64,000 bases of DNA from assembly GCA_947458475.1 (NCBI GenBank), contig CANGZP010000003.1, forward strand, positions 1 to 64,000, written 5' to 3'. Shown piece by piece: positions 50,569-59,846 of this stretch (the first letter of the stretch is position 1; the number at the start of each line of letters is the position of its first letter). Under the pieces are notes generated by a model that was given only the letters and a program-made list of their open reading frames with translations, was not told the origin of the DNA and did not search any database. This stretch comes from Cyclobacteriaceae bacterium. Lineage in GTDB: Bacteria > Bacteroidota > Bacteroidia > Cytophagales > Cyclobacteriaceae. The translations under genes and the position numbers were made by a program.

Positions 50569-51864
50569 ATGGCTCATCACGGAGAACATCACTATAATTT
50601 GGATCAGCGATTTGATTTCACTGCTTCCATCAAAAAATCAATCATGACCGTTTTGGTCATTGGTGCAGTTTTACTAGGAATTGGGGTGGTTATGGCCATG
50701 ACTGGCGGCCATCACGAAGAAGGTGCCGAGGCCGGCACTCATGCCTTTCACTGGTACGAAAGATTGTATGCCAGTTTGTGGGTGAACAATGTATTCTTTA
50801 CTGGTATTTCCATTGTTGGCGTATTCTTCTTCGCCATTCAGTTTGCAGCACAGGCAGGTTGGTCTGCGCCTATCCTACGCGTTATGCTTTCTTTGGGTAG
50901 CTGGTTGCCAATTGCAGGGGTCTTGATGCTTGCTACGTTCTTTGTAGCAAACCATGATCTATTCCACTGGACGCATTCCTACTTATTCGATAAAAACGAT
51001 CCGCAATACGATAAAATCATTGACGGAAAAGGAGCATTCTTTTACTGGCCAATGGAGAAGGGTACTTTCCCTGTGTTCTACATTGCTAGAATGGTGATTT
51101 TCTTCAGCTTCTGGGTATTTTTCTTCACGAAGTTTAAGCAAATCTCTGCTCAAGAAGATCAGTTGGGCGGATCTAGTCACTGGTTCAAGATGAGAAGTTG
51201 GTCCGCATTCTTCCTTGTGTTTTTTGCAGTATCCTCCTCTGTATCTGCTTGGGACTGGGTAATGTCAATTGATACCCACTGGTTCTCTACCTTGTTTGGT
51301 TGGTATGTATTTGCTTCTTGGTTTGTATCAGGTCTTTCTGCGATTACCTTGATTGTCCTTTTCTTAAAAGGAAAAGGATACCTGGAGATGGTCAATGAAA
51401 ACCACGTGCATGACTTGGGTAAGTTTGTGTTTGGATTCTCTATTTTCTGGACCTACCTCTGGTTTTCCCAGTTCTTGTTGATCTATTATGCAAACATTCC
51501 TGAGGAGACAGTTTATTTTGTAGAGCGCTTGGAAAGTGATATTTATGGTCCATTTGTTTTTGTGAATTTAGGTTTGAACTTCTTCCTTCCGTTTTTGGTT
51601 TTGATGACTAGAGATGCAAAAAGGCATGGGGTTTTCTTGAAATTGGTTTGTACAATTCTTTTGGTAGGTCATTGGATTGACTTCACCTTGATGGTGCAAC
51701 CGGGTACCTTAGGACACAATGGTGGTATAGGTTTGTTAGAAGTAGGAATGTTTTTGGTGTATGGTTCCGCAGTTGCTTTCGTAGTTCTTGGCGCTTTAGC
51801 TAAGCGAAATTTGATTGCGAAGAATCACCCAATGCTAGAAGAGAGTTACAATCATCATATTTAA
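50569..51864 (+). CDS. actF: Alternative complex III subunit ActF, NrfD-like membrane protein
   Basis: This 431-residue protein starts 2 bp after actE. It has a His-rich N-terminus, about ten membrane helices and segments such as ASLWVNNVFFTGISIVG, FVANHDLFHWTHSY and WDWVMSIDTHWFSTLFGWY. It is the second NrfD-like subunit and resembles ActC but has no clear quinol pocket. It completes the ActA-F set, next to coxB. Confidence 0.93.
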   Translation: MAHHGEHHYNLDQRFDFTASIKKSIMTVLVIGAVLLGIGVVMAMTGGHHEEGAEAGTHAFHWYERLYASLWVNNVFFTGISIVGVFFFAIQFAAQAGWSAPILRVMLSLGSWLPIAGVLMLATFFVANHDLFHWTHSYLFDKNDPQYDKIIDGKGAFFYWPMEKGTFPVFYIARMVIFFSFWVFFFTKFKQISAQEDQLGGSSHWFKMRSWSAFFLVFFAVSSSVSAWDWVMSIDTHWFSTLFGWYVFASWFVSGLSAITLIVLFLKGKGYLEMVNENHVHDLGKFVFGFSIFWTYLWFSQFLLIYYANIPEETVYFVERLESDIYGPFVFVNLGLNFFLPFLVLMTRDAKRHGVFLKLVCTILLVGHWIDFTLMVQPGTLGHNGGIGLLEVGMFLVYGSAVAFVVLGALAKRNLIAKNHPMLEESYNHHI

Positions 51865-51888
51865 TCAATTATCCAAAAAAGGTAAGTT

Positions 51889-52926
51889 ATGTACGGGTTT
51901 CTCATTGCAGTAGGGGTTTTATTGTTGCTATCTGTAGTCTGGATGGTATTTCGTATTCAGACTTTAGTGTCGGTGGTAAAAGGTTCAGAACGGAAAATTG
52001 AAACCACAAGTAATAAAGTGAATGCTTTCTTGTTTGTGGTATTTATGGTGGGATCAGGCATCTTGATGTTCTGGTATTCCATCAAAGAATTTGATAATTA
52101 TCAATTGCCAGTAGCTTCTGAGCATGGAGTCATCACTGACGAATTGTTTTGGATTACAATGGCAGTTACTGGGGTGGTATTCTTAATTACCCATGTGCTG
52201 TTGTTTATTTTCCCTTACAAATACCAGTACAAGGAGGGCAGAAAGGCTTCGTTTTATCCAGACAACCATAAGTTGGAAATCATTTGGACCGCAGTACCTG
52301 GTGTGGTATTGGCAGGTTTGGTGATTTCAGGCTGGATGGCCTGGTCGGATATCACAGCTCCAGCACCTGAAAAGGCGCACGTAGTTGAAATCATGGGCTA
52401 TCAATTCGCTTGGGATGTTCGCTATCCTGGAAAGGACAATGTTCTTGGAGATTACGACTACCGATTGATCAATGCTTCCAATTCGCATGGTATCGACTTC
52501 ACGGATAAAAATTCTACGGATGATTTTCCTTCTCCGAAGGTTGTAATTCCAAAAGGGGAGCCTGTATTATTCAAAATCAGAGCACGCGATGTATTGCACT
52601 CTGTATTTGCTCCGCACATGCGTTTGAAAATGGACGCTGTACCTGGAATGCCAACTCGTTTTTGGTTTATTCCAACCAAGACCACCGCAGAGATGCGTGC
52701 GGAATTGAAAGATCCTGAATTTGAGTATGAAATCGCTTGTACAGAAATCTGTGGGCGTGGACACTTTTCGATGAAAAAAGTGATTGAAGTGGTAGAACCT
52801 GCCGAGTACCAAAAGTGGTTGGCAGAGCAAAAGTCTTTTATTCAACAAAACCCTGCAATCGCAGATGGTCAAAAAGTTGAGTCAAAAGAACTAGCAGGAA
52901 TTCAAACAAGCGTTAGTAATAAATAA
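51889..52926 (+). CDS. coxB: Cytochrome c oxidase subunit II
   Basis: This 345-residue protein has membrane helices near 2-20, 47-65 and 85-106 and a periplasmic cupredoxin domain with the CuA ligands: H237, C284, E286, C288, H292 and M295 in CTEICGRGHFSM. No heme-binding CxxCH is fused to it, unlike caa3 oxidases, so electrons must come from a separate cytochrome domain. It follows the ActF gene by 24 bp and precedes coxA by 11 bp. Confidence 0.95.
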   Translation: MYGFLIAVGVLLLLSVVWMVFRIQTLVSVVKGSERKIETTSNKVNAFLFVVFMVGSGILMFWYSIKEFDNYQLPVASEHGVITDELFWITMAVTGVVFLITHVLLFIFPYKYQYKEGRKASFYPDNHKLEIIWTAVPGVVLAGLVISGWMAWSDITAPAPEKAHVVEIMGYQFAWDVRYPGKDNVLGDYDYRLINASNSHGIDFTDKNSTDDFPSPKVVIPKGEPVLFKIRARDVLHSVFAPHMRLKMDAVPGMPTRFWFIPTKTTAEMRAELKDPEFEYEIACTEICGRGHFSMKKVIEVVEPAEYQKWLAEQKSFIQQNPAIADGQKVESKELAGIQTSVSNK

Positions 52927-52937
52927 AAATCAAAGTT

Positions 52938-54824
52938 ATGGCTACAGCAACAGTTGCACATCAGGACACCGCAGTTCATGAGCATCACGAACACGAGCAT
53001 CATGACAATTTTATAACTAAATACCTTTTCACAACCGATCATAAAATGATCGCTAAACAATTCTTGGTGACAGGGATGTTTTGGGCGATTATTGGTGGTT
53101 TGCTTTCCACCTTGTTCAGGTTGCAGTTGGGATTTCCGGATATGAACCTGGAATTTCTTCGACCAATTTTGGGTGGTTGGATCGATGAGGCTGGAAAGCT
53201 TGATCCTACCTTCTACTTGGCTTTGGTGACTATGCACGGTACCATAATGGTATTCTTTGTATTGACAGCAGGCTTGAGTGGTACTTTCTCGAATTTCTTG
53301 ATTCCGCTTCAAATTGGAGCGAGAGACATGGCTTCTGGCTTTATGAACATGCTTTCTTACTGGTTCTTCTTTGTATCCGGTGTGATCATGTTTATTTCTC
53401 TTTTCCTTAAAACTGGGCCTGCTGGTGGGGGATGGGTAGTGTACCCTCCTTTGTCTGCTTTGGAGCAAGCTATTCCAGGATCTGGTATGGGAATGACCCT
53501 TTGGTTGATTTCAATGACTTTCTTTATTGCCTCTTCTTTGTTGGGAGGTATTAACTATGTCACTACTGTAATTAACCTTCGAACTAAGGGAATGTCTTTC
53601 TCAAGACTTCCATTGACCATTTGGGCCTTCTTTCTAACTGCCGTTATCGGGATTCTATCCTTCCCAGTGCTATTTGCAGCTGCACTATTGCTTGTATTTG
53701 ACAGAAGCTTTGGAACTTCCTTCTACCTTTCTGACATCTATGTAGCTGGAGAAGCACTTCCAAATACAGGAGGTAGCCCAGTATTGTATCAGCACTTGTT
53801 CTGGTTCCTCGGACACCCTGAAGTATACATTGTATTGTTGCCTGCCTTGGGTATTACCTCTGAAGTGATTGCGACCAACTCTCGCAAGCCAATTTTCGGA
53901 TACAAGGCCATGGTTATTTCCTTGTTGGGTATCACGGTTCTTTCATTTATCGTATGGGCTCACCACATGTTTGTATCGGGAATGAATCCATTCCTAGGTT
54001 CAATCTTCATGTTCTTGACCTTGATTATTGCAGTTCCTTCTGCGGTGAAAGTATTTAACTACCTCACTACACTTTGGAGAGGTAACCTGATCTTCACGCC
54101 AGGTATGTTGTTCTCCATCGGATTGGTATCTTTCTTTATCTCTGGTGGTTTGACTGGTATTTTCTTAGGTAACTCTGCTATTGATATTCAATTGCACGAC
54201 ACCTATTTCGTGGTAGCTCACTTCCACTTGGTAATGGGTTCAGCGTCCTTCTTTGGTATGATGGCTGGTGTGTATCACTGGTTCCCTAAGATGTTTGGTC
54301 GTATGATGGATGCCAAGTTGGGTTACATCCACTTCTGGTTAACTTTCGTTGGAGTGTACATGGTATTCTTCCCAATGCACTACATCGGTATTGCTGGCTT
54401 CCCAAGAAGGTATTACTCTTGGACCAACTTTGAGTTCACCAACATGTATACTGATTTGAACATGTTTGTGTCCGTAGCTGCGATTATCACTTTCGCTGCA
54501 CAGTTCATCTTCATCTTCAACTTCTTCTACAGCATGTACCGTGGACGGAAGGCAACCCTTAACCCTTGGAATTCAACGACCTTGGAGTGGACTACTCCTT
54601 TGCATCCTGGACATGGTAACTGGCCTGGAGAAATCCCTACCGTATACCGTTGGCCATACGATTACTCCAAGCCTGGAGCGGCTGAAGATTTTATTCCTCA
54701 GCACATTCCATTATCCCAAACTCCTGAATCCAATCTTCCTCATGAGCAAGAGCTCGTGAAAGTTGAATTGGAGATTATGAAGGAAGAGGCGGATCTCTTG
54801 GTGGCAAATGGGTCCAAGCACTAA
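52938..54824 (+). CDS. coxA: Cytochrome c oxidase subunit I
   Basis: This 628-residue protein has a His-rich N-terminus and twelve or more helices. The heme-copper centre is visible: H293-P-E295-V-Y297 with the cross-linked Tyr and the D-pathway glutamate, a His-His pair in WAHHMFVSG, and H428/H430 in VAHFHLVMG that bind heme a3 and heme a. The glutamate in GHPEV marks an A1-type proton pump. It reduces oxygen to water. Confidence 0.97.
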   Translation: MATATVAHQDTAVHEHHEHEHHDNFITKYLFTTDHKMIAKQFLVTGMFWAIIGGLLSTLFRLQLGFPDMNLEFLRPILGGWIDEAGKLDPTFYLALVTMHGTIMVFFVLTAGLSGTFSNFLIPLQIGARDMASGFMNMLSYWFFFVSGVIMFISLFLKTGPAGGGWVVYPPLSALEQAIPGSGMGMTLWLISMTFFIASSLLGGINYVTTVINLRTKGMSFSRLPLTIWAFFLTAVIGILSFPVLFAAALLLVFDRSFGTSFYLSDIYVAGEALPNTGGSPVLYQHLFWFLGHPEVYIVLLPALGITSEVIATNSRKPIFGYKAMVISLLGITVLSFIVWAHHMFVSGMNPFLGSIFMFLTLIIAVPSAVKVFNYLTTLWRGNLIFTPGMLFSIGLVSFFISGGLTGIFLGNSAIDIQLHDTYFVVAHFHLVMGSASFFGMMAGVYHWFPKMFGRMMDAKLGYIHFWLTFVGVYMVFFPMHYIGIAGFPRRYYSWTNFEFTNMYTDLNMFVSVAAIITFAAQFIFIFNFFYSMYRGRKATLNPWNSTTLEWTTPLHPGHGNWPGEIPTVYRWPYDYSKPGAAEDFIPQHIPLSQTPESNLPHEQELVKVELEIMKEEADLLVANGSKH

Positions 54825-55887
54825 AAACAAAGTAAACAGCTACCGCCGCCTCTCAGGCATTACCGTGGTAGCTGTTTATTTTCTTATTCTGGTAGGAGGC
54901 ATTGTACGAAGTACAGGATCAGGTATGGGTTGTCCCGACTGGCCGAAGTGCTTTGGTTCTGTTGTGCCACCCACTTCGGTGGATCAACTTCCGGCAAACT
55001 ATCAAGAGATTTACCTCCAAAAAAGGCTCGCTAAGAACGATCGTTTTGTTGCCACTTTGTCCAAGTTGGGCTTTGAGGAAACTGCAAATCAACTCGCCAA
55101 TGACAAATCGATTCAAGTGGAAGAAGAGTTCAATGCTACCAAAACTTGGATTGAATACATCAATCGGCTTATCGGCGTAGTAATTGGGCTTTTGATTCTA
55201 GCGACTTTGTTAAAATCATTTTCACTCTGGTCACAGGACAAATGGATTCCCATTACTGCATTTCTTGCGCTTGTGCTAGTTTCATTTACAGGTTGGATTG
55301 GGTCGATTGTGGTTTCGACTAATTTATTAGCTTGGATGATCACCGTACACATGCTACTCGCCTTGGCTTTGGTTGCTGTGCTTTTGTACAGTCATCGCCG
55401 AGCTGCACGGTTGATAACTAAGCATCAAACAACTAATCCAATGCCTAATAAAATCTTTTGGTTGCTTTTGGTTGCTACGCTGTTGATGTTGATTCAAGTG
55501 GTGTTGGGAACCCAGGTTCGAGAAGGGATTGACCGTGTTTCATTTGCCATGGGCAACATGCTTCGGGAAGAGTGGGTTGGAAAAGTAGGGATAGTATTCC
55601 TAGTTCATCGTTCTTTTTCGCTTGTGCTTTTGGCGGTTCATGTGATTTATTTTGTTTGGGTATTTAAATTTTCCAGCCGAAATACTTCCACAAGCTATTG
55701 GAATCAAGCGCTTTTGGCCTTGCTGGTAATTGAGATTGCTTCAGGTATTGGGATGGCCTATTTTGGTTTGCCTGCTTACCTGCAGCCTATTCATTTGCTC
55801 TTTGGATCCATGATTTTAGGGGTTCAATTTATTTTAATGCTCAAATTGAAGGAACAGTCTTACCTTAAACTTGATTCACAACTATGA
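54808..55887 (+). CDS. ctaA: Heme A synthase (COX15/CtaA family)
   Basis: This 359-residue protein has eight predicted helices and the CtaA pattern: GIVRSTGSGMGCPDWPKCFG near 36-55 with two cysteines, TWIEYINRLIGVVIG near 115, and later histidines in TVHMLLALAL and VHRSFSLVLLAVHV. It oxidises the C8 methyl of heme O to a formyl group, giving heme A. The gene overlaps coxA by 17 bp. Confidence 0.93.
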   Translation: MGPSTKNKVNSYRRLSGITVVAVYFLILVGGIVRSTGSGMGCPDWPKCFGSVVPPTSVDQLPANYQEIYLQKRLAKNDRFVATLSKLGFEETANQLANDKSIQVEEEFNATKTWIEYINRLIGVVIGLLILATLLKSFSLWSQDKWIPITAFLALVLVSFTGWIGSIVVSTNLLAWMITVHMLLALALVAVLLYSHRRAARLITKHQTTNPMPNKIFWLLLVATLLMLIQVVLGTQVREGIDRVSFAMGNMLREEWVGKVGIVFLVHRSFSLVLLAVHVIYFVWVFKFSSRNTSTSYWNQALLALLVIEIASGIGMAYFGLPAYLQPIHLLFGSMILGVQFILMLKLKEQSYLKLDSQL

Positions 55888-56786
55888 GTTCAGTTGATTT
55901 GACATCAAACGGCTTTCTATTTTTCCTTCGAAGCAGGATTGCGGCTTATTCTGATTTAATTAAGTTTAGGCTTTCTGCTTTGGTGACTTTTTCTGCTGTT
56001 TTTGGCTATATCCTTGGTGACCGAGGAGTTTTTGGATGGCCAGGATTTATAGGCTTGATCCTTGGAGGATTCTTTATTTCAGGAGCTTCAGGTGCTGCCA
56101 ATGAAATCATGGAGCGTGATTTGGATAAGTTGATGAAGCGCACCCAAAATCGCCCACTTCCCTTGCAACTTATTTCTTTACAGGAGGCCTATTGGTTTAC
56201 TGGTTTGATTGCACTCTTGGGGATCAGCTTACTTTGGATTTTCACCAATCCATTGACTACAGGGCTTGGGATTTTGAGTATGCTCCTATATGTATTTGCT
56301 TATACGCCGCTCAAGCGTGTGGGCCCGATTGCCGTATTTGTAGGAGCGATTCCAGGTGCGATGCCTCCCTTGTTGGGATGGACCGCTGCTACGGGAGCGA
56401 TCACCTATGAGGCTTTAATTATTTTCGGGATTCAGTTTGTTTGGCAGTTTCCCCATTTCTGGGCCATTGCATGGGTGAGTGATGAGGATTACAAGCGTGC
56501 AGGATTTAAGTTGCTACCAAGTGGCGGAGGTCAAGATTTGAATACTGCGATTCAGATAATGATTTATACCCTCTTTTTGTTGCCTTTGGGTTTGTTGCCA
56601 AGCTATTTTGGCTTGGTTGGATTGAACTCAGGGATTGTGGCGACGGTGTGTGGGGTGTTGTTTTTGGCCCAAACCTTCTCGTTGATGCGTGATTGTTCTC
56701 GGAAGTCAGCTTTGAAAATCATGTTTGGTTCCTTTATTTATTTGCCAGTAGTACAGATTGCGTATTTGTTAGACAAAATGCCTTAA
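55884..56786 (+). CDS. ctaB: Protoheme IX farnesyltransferase
   Basis: This 300-residue protein overlaps ctaA by 4 bp (ATGA). It has about nine helices and the prenyltransferase motif NEIMERDLDKLMKRTQNRPL near residue 72-91 (two Asp and the Arg), plus WQFPHFWAIAWVSDEDYKRAG near 185. It adds the hydroxyethylfarnesyl chain to heme B to make heme O, the substrate of CtaA. It acts in the inner membrane. Confidence 0.95.
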   Translation: MSSVDLTSNGFLFFLRSRIAAYSDLIKFRLSALVTFSAVFGYILGDRGVFGWPGFIGLILGGFFISGASGAANEIMERDLDKLMKRTQNRPLPLQLISLQEAYWFTGLIALLGISLLWIFTNPLTTGLGILSMLLYVFAYTPLKRVGPIAVFVGAIPGAMPPLLGWTAATGAITYEALIIFGIQFVWQFPHFWAIAWVSDEDYKRAGFKLLPSGGGQDLNTAIQIMIYTLFLLPLGLLPSYFGLVGLNSGIVATVCGVLFLAQTFSLMRDCSRKSALKIMFGSFIYLPVVQIAYLLDKMP

Positions 56787-56789
56787 GTG

Positions 56790-57371
56790 ATGGAAAGTGA
56801 GTTGAAGTATATCGATATCGTCGAGCAGCCAATTAGTATGCATCCGAAGAAGTTTGCTCTTTGGTTGTTTTTAGTAACCGTGCTGATGATTTTTGCAGCA
56901 CTTACCAGTGCATATATCGTACGTCAGGCTGAGGGAAATTGGTTAGAATACGAGCTTCCTGAAATCTTTTGGGTAACCTCTGGGATTGTACTTCTCAGTT
57001 CTGTATCCATGCAAGTAGCTTATTTTGCTGCCAAAAGGGATAATTTTATTGGCTTACGGATTGCGATGGTATTGACTGTGTTGTTGGGATTTGCCTTTCT
57101 AGTGGGGCAGTGGTACAGCTGGGTAGCCTTGGTAGATCGAGAAGTGTTTTTTGTTGGGAATCCAGCAGGATCTTTTTTGTATGTTTTTACCGGATTGCAC
57201 GCGCTTCACTTGATTAGCGGTGTGATTTTTCTGATTATTGTATTAATTTCGACCTTTAGATATAAGGTGCATTCGCAAGCACTAAATACCTTAGAAATGG
57301 CAACAACTTATTGGCATTTTTTAGGAGGTTTGTGGTTGTATCTGTTTCTATTTTTGCTTTTGAATCATTAA
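56790..57371 (+). CDS. Cytochrome c oxidase subunit III-like protein 1
   Basis: The ATG at 56790 (193 residues) follows directly after ctaB; a GTG at 56787 would add one residue. It has five helices and the subunit III pattern HPKKFALWLFLVTVLMIFAA, then GLHALHLISGVIFL and TYWHFLGGLWLYLFLF. It is a short form of subunit III, lacking the first two helices of the mitochondrial protein. It is followed by a second subunit III gene after 26 bp. Confidence 0.88.
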   Translation: MESELKYIDIVEQPISMHPKKFALWLFLVTVLMIFAALTSAYIVRQAEGNWLEYELPEIFWVTSGIVLLSSVSMQVAYFAAKRDNFIGLRIAMVLTVLLGFAFLVGQWYSWVALVDREVFFVGNPAGSFLYVFTGLHALHLISGVIFLIIVLISTFRYKVHSQALNTLEMATTYWHFLGGLWLYLFLFLLLNH

Positions 57372-57397
57372 AATAAACCTAGTACAAAAATTTACCT

Positions 57398-58174
57398 ATG
57401 TCTGCGCATTCTACTGCTATTGAAGTAAGTTCGAAAAGAGGCGTTTGGGGAGGAGGAAATGAACCCCTAAAGGCTAGTTATGGAAAACTCATGATGTGGT
57501 TTTTCTTACTCTCTGACATCTTCACCTTTGCTGCCTTTTTGATCAGCTACCTTGCAATTCGTGTCAGTTATCCTGCTTATGCAGGTGCTGCGGAAACCTT
57601 CACCGGTTCCAACGAGTATTGGCCTGTGCCCGAATTGGTATTTGAGGCGCTTCCTTTCCTACATGGAGTGCATGCTCCATTGATTTTTGTGGGGATTATG
57701 ACCTTCATTTTGATTGCAAGTTCTGTAACTATGGTTTTGGCTGTGGAGGCGGGTCATCGCAATGACCGAGATGATGTGGTAAAGTGGATGCTTTGGACGC
57801 TTTTGGGAGGAATTACTTTCTTGAGCTGCCAAGCTTGGGAGTGGTCTCACTTCATTCATGGTACTGACAATGGTTCACTTTTGACCTATGTGAATGGCTT
57901 GGGACAGAATGTAACTGAGACGGTTTTCGGCGCCAACTTAATGGTCAATGAATATGGGCCTGCAGCTTTTGCGCAACTCTTTTTCTTCATTACCGGATTC
58001 CACGGATTCCACGTAACTATCGGTGTTTTCTTGTTGTTCCTTTGCTTTTACCAAGCAGCTGTAGGAGTTTATGACAAAAGAGGACATTACGAGATGGTTG
58101 AAAAAATTGGTCTCTACTGGCACTTTGTAGACTTGGTTTGGGTATTTGTATTCACCTTGTTTTATTTGATCTAA
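57398..58174 (+). CDS. Cytochrome c oxidase subunit III-like protein 2
   Basis: This 258-residue protein has about six helices and the same family plan with longer loops: YGKLMMWFFLLSDIFTFAAF, QAWEWSHFIHG, GFHGFHVTIGVFLLFLC and LYWHFVDLVWVFVFTLFYL. It is a longer paralog of the previous gene. Both are common side by side in Bacteroidota oxidase clusters and may together make the full subunit III or serve as alternatives. Confidence 0.88.
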   Translation: MSAHSTAIEVSSKRGVWGGGNEPLKASYGKLMMWFFLLSDIFTFAAFLISYLAIRVSYPAYAGAAETFTGSNEYWPVPELVFEALPFLHGVHAPLIFVGIMTFILIASSVTMVLAVEAGHRNDRDDVVKWMLWTLLGGITFLSCQAWEWSHFIHGTDNGSLLTYVNGLGQNVTETVFGANLMVNEYGPAAFAQLFFFITGFHGFHVTIGVFLLFLCFYQAAVGVYDKRGHYEMVEKIGLYWHFVDLVWVFVFTLFYLI

Positions 58175-58193
58175 GCATTTCAATTCGCACACT

Positions 58194-58523
58194 ATGGAAG
58201 TTCAAGACACTAAATCCACGCTTCAGGTAGCCCCTAGAAACGAAGAGAAAATCAAGAAAATTTGGAAAACCGCCTTTATTCTACTTGCCATCACGGTAGC
58301 GGAATTTATCATGGCATTTACAATGGATAGAGGTATTTTATTGTATTCGCTCTTTATCCTGTTGACTATTTGGAAGGCAAAGTACATCATGATGGAATTT
58401 ATGCACCTCGGTGAGGAAGCAAAGCCGCTTTTCTATTCCATTATTGTTCCTTTAATCTTTTTGGTTTGGTTAGTCATCGCACTAGTCAAGGAAGGTTCTG
58501 ATATCTTCCTGATGCGTTGGTAA
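58194..58523 (+). CDS. Cytochrome c oxidase subunit IV-like protein
   Basis: This 109-residue protein has three helices (about 25-41, 46-62 and 79-98) and the motif KYIMMEFMHLGEEAKP, as in the prokaryotic subunit IV (CyoD/CtaF-like) family. It follows the second subunit III gene by 19 bp. A terminator-like hairpin stands directly after it. It probably stabilises the oxidase. Confidence 0.85.
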   Translation: MEVQDTKSTLQVAPRNEEKIKKIWKTAFILLAITVAEFIMAFTMDRGILLYSLFILLTIWKAKYIMMEFMHLGEEAKPLFYSIIVPLIFLVWLVIALVKEGSDIFLMRW

Positions 58524-58546
58524 GAATAGATTATCAAAAAAAATAC

Positions 58547-58579
58547 AGGTTGAAGTGAATCACTTCAACCTTCTTTTTT
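58547..58579 (+). terminator. Hairpin with T tail between subunit IV and sco genes
   Basis: AGGTTGAAGTG pairs with CACTTCAACCT (11 bp) around AAT and is followed by TCTTTTTTG. It has all features of a rho-independent terminator, 23 bp after the subunit IV stop, and would separate or attenuate the downstream sco part. Confidence 0.85.
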
Positions 58580-58592
58580 GTTACACATAAGT

Positions 58593-59261
58593 ATGCGAAG
58601 TTTACGAATTCTTCAAGGTCTTGTTCTTGTTTGTATTCTGTTGATCCCAGTCTTGATCTTCTTGTTTTTGAAGGGATTTGGGAAAAACGAGTACGAGCTT
58701 CCTATTCTTTATCAAAATGGGGTAGACAACCCGCTTCAGGAGTGTCCTGTGGCTGATAGTTCACAGCATTACATTCCCCAATTCACTTTCATGAATCAGG
58801 AGGGCAAGCCCATGGGAAGGAAGGATATGGAAGGTAAAATCACCATTGTAGATTTCTTTTTTACTTCCTGTCCGAGTATTTGTCCCTTGATGTCTAAGGA
58901 GATGGAGCGGGTAAATGATCATTTCCGGGACGAGCCCCAGGTGCAAATTATGTCTATTAGCATCGATCCAACGTATGACACTCCACAAATTCTGAAGGCC
59001 TACGCGGAAAAGCATCATGCAATTCCAGGAAAATGGCATTTTCTTTCAGGTTCTAAAGAGGAGACTTTCCAATTGGCTCGTTGCGGATTTGTCTTGCCTG
59101 CAATGGATGGAAATGGGGTGCCTGACGATTTTGTGCACAGTGACAAGTTTATATTGATTGATGACCAAGGAAGAATCCGAGGATATTATAGTGGGACTAC
59201 AAGAGAGCAAGTAGATCTCTTAATGCTAGAAACAAAAATTTTACTTTATGGGAAAGACTAA
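58593..59261 (+). CDS. sco: SCO1/SenC-family copper chaperone
   Basis: The ATG at 58593 gives 222 residues; a TTG at 58578 lies in the terminator tail. The protein has an N-terminal membrane anchor (about 5-24), the copper-binding C93-P-S-I-C97 and the distal H182 in DFVHSDKF, with the fold of a thioredoxin. It delivers copper to the CuA site of CoxB in the periplasm. It overlaps the DUF420 gene by 14 bp. Confidence 0.92.
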   Translation: MRSLRILQGLVLVCILLIPVLIFLFLKGFGKNEYELPILYQNGVDNPLQECPVADSSQHYIPQFTFMNQEGKPMGRKDMEGKITIVDFFFTSCPSICPLMSKEMERVNDHFRDEPQVQIMSISIDPTYDTPQILKAYAEKHHAIPGKWHFLSGSKEETFQLARCGFVLPAMDGNGVPDDFVHSDKFILIDDQGRIRGYYSGTTREQVDLLMLETKILLYGKD

Positions 59262-59811
59262 CTCAGCGACTAGTAATCCGCAGGAAGCCAAAGTTAAAAA
59301 TTGGATTATTGGTATTTCTATCGCCATTCCGTTGGCAGTGGCAGTACTCTTATTTATGCCTACCAAGCTCACTTCCTTGGGTGGCTGGGTTTATTTTCTT
59401 CCGCACCTCAATGCCATTATCAATACAGCTGCTTCACTAGCCTTGGTGTTGGCCTTGGTATTTGTCAAGCAGAAGAAATACAATTTGCATGGAGCGACAA
59501 TGACCGTTGCCTTTGTATTGGGAGCCATATTTTTGGTTTCTTATGTGATCTATCACGGCGCAGCCGAAAGCACTCCTTTTGGTGGTGAAGGCAACATTCG
59601 CATTTTGTATTATTTCTTGTTGATCACCCACATTCTATTTGCAGCGATTGCGTTGTTTCCCATCTTATTTGCGTATTACTATGGGTATACCAATCAGCGA
59701 GATAAACACCGTAAAGTGGTAAAGTATGCCTATCCCATTTGGTTGTATGTTTCCGTGACGGGGGTGATCGTTTACCTGATGATTTCGCCATACTATATCC
59801 AGACATTCTAG
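59248..59811 (+). CDS. DUF420 membrane protein of oxidase clusters
   Basis: This 187-residue protein has five helices and the DUF420 features: FLPHLNAIINTAASLALVL, then AFVLGAIFLVSYVIYHG, and HILFAAIALFPILF. Its histidines in and after helices resemble the CtaM/CtaG-associated family needed for oxidase maturation. It overlaps sco by 14 bp and precedes the small CxxC protein gene by 35 bp. A role in assembly of the oxidase (heme or copper) is inferred from context. Confidence 0.85.
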   Translation: MGKTNSATSNPQEAKVKNWIIGISIAIPLAVAVLLFMPTKLTSLGGWVYFLPHLNAIINTAASLALVLALVFVKQKKYNLHGATMTVAFVLGAIFLVSYVIYHGAAESTPFGGEGNIRILYYFLLITHILFAAIALFPILFAYYYGYTNQRDKHRKVVKYAYPIWLYVSVTGVIVYLMISPYYIQTF

Positions 59812-59846
59812 AATCTGTAGTTTAACTATCACATACAGAAGTCCAC

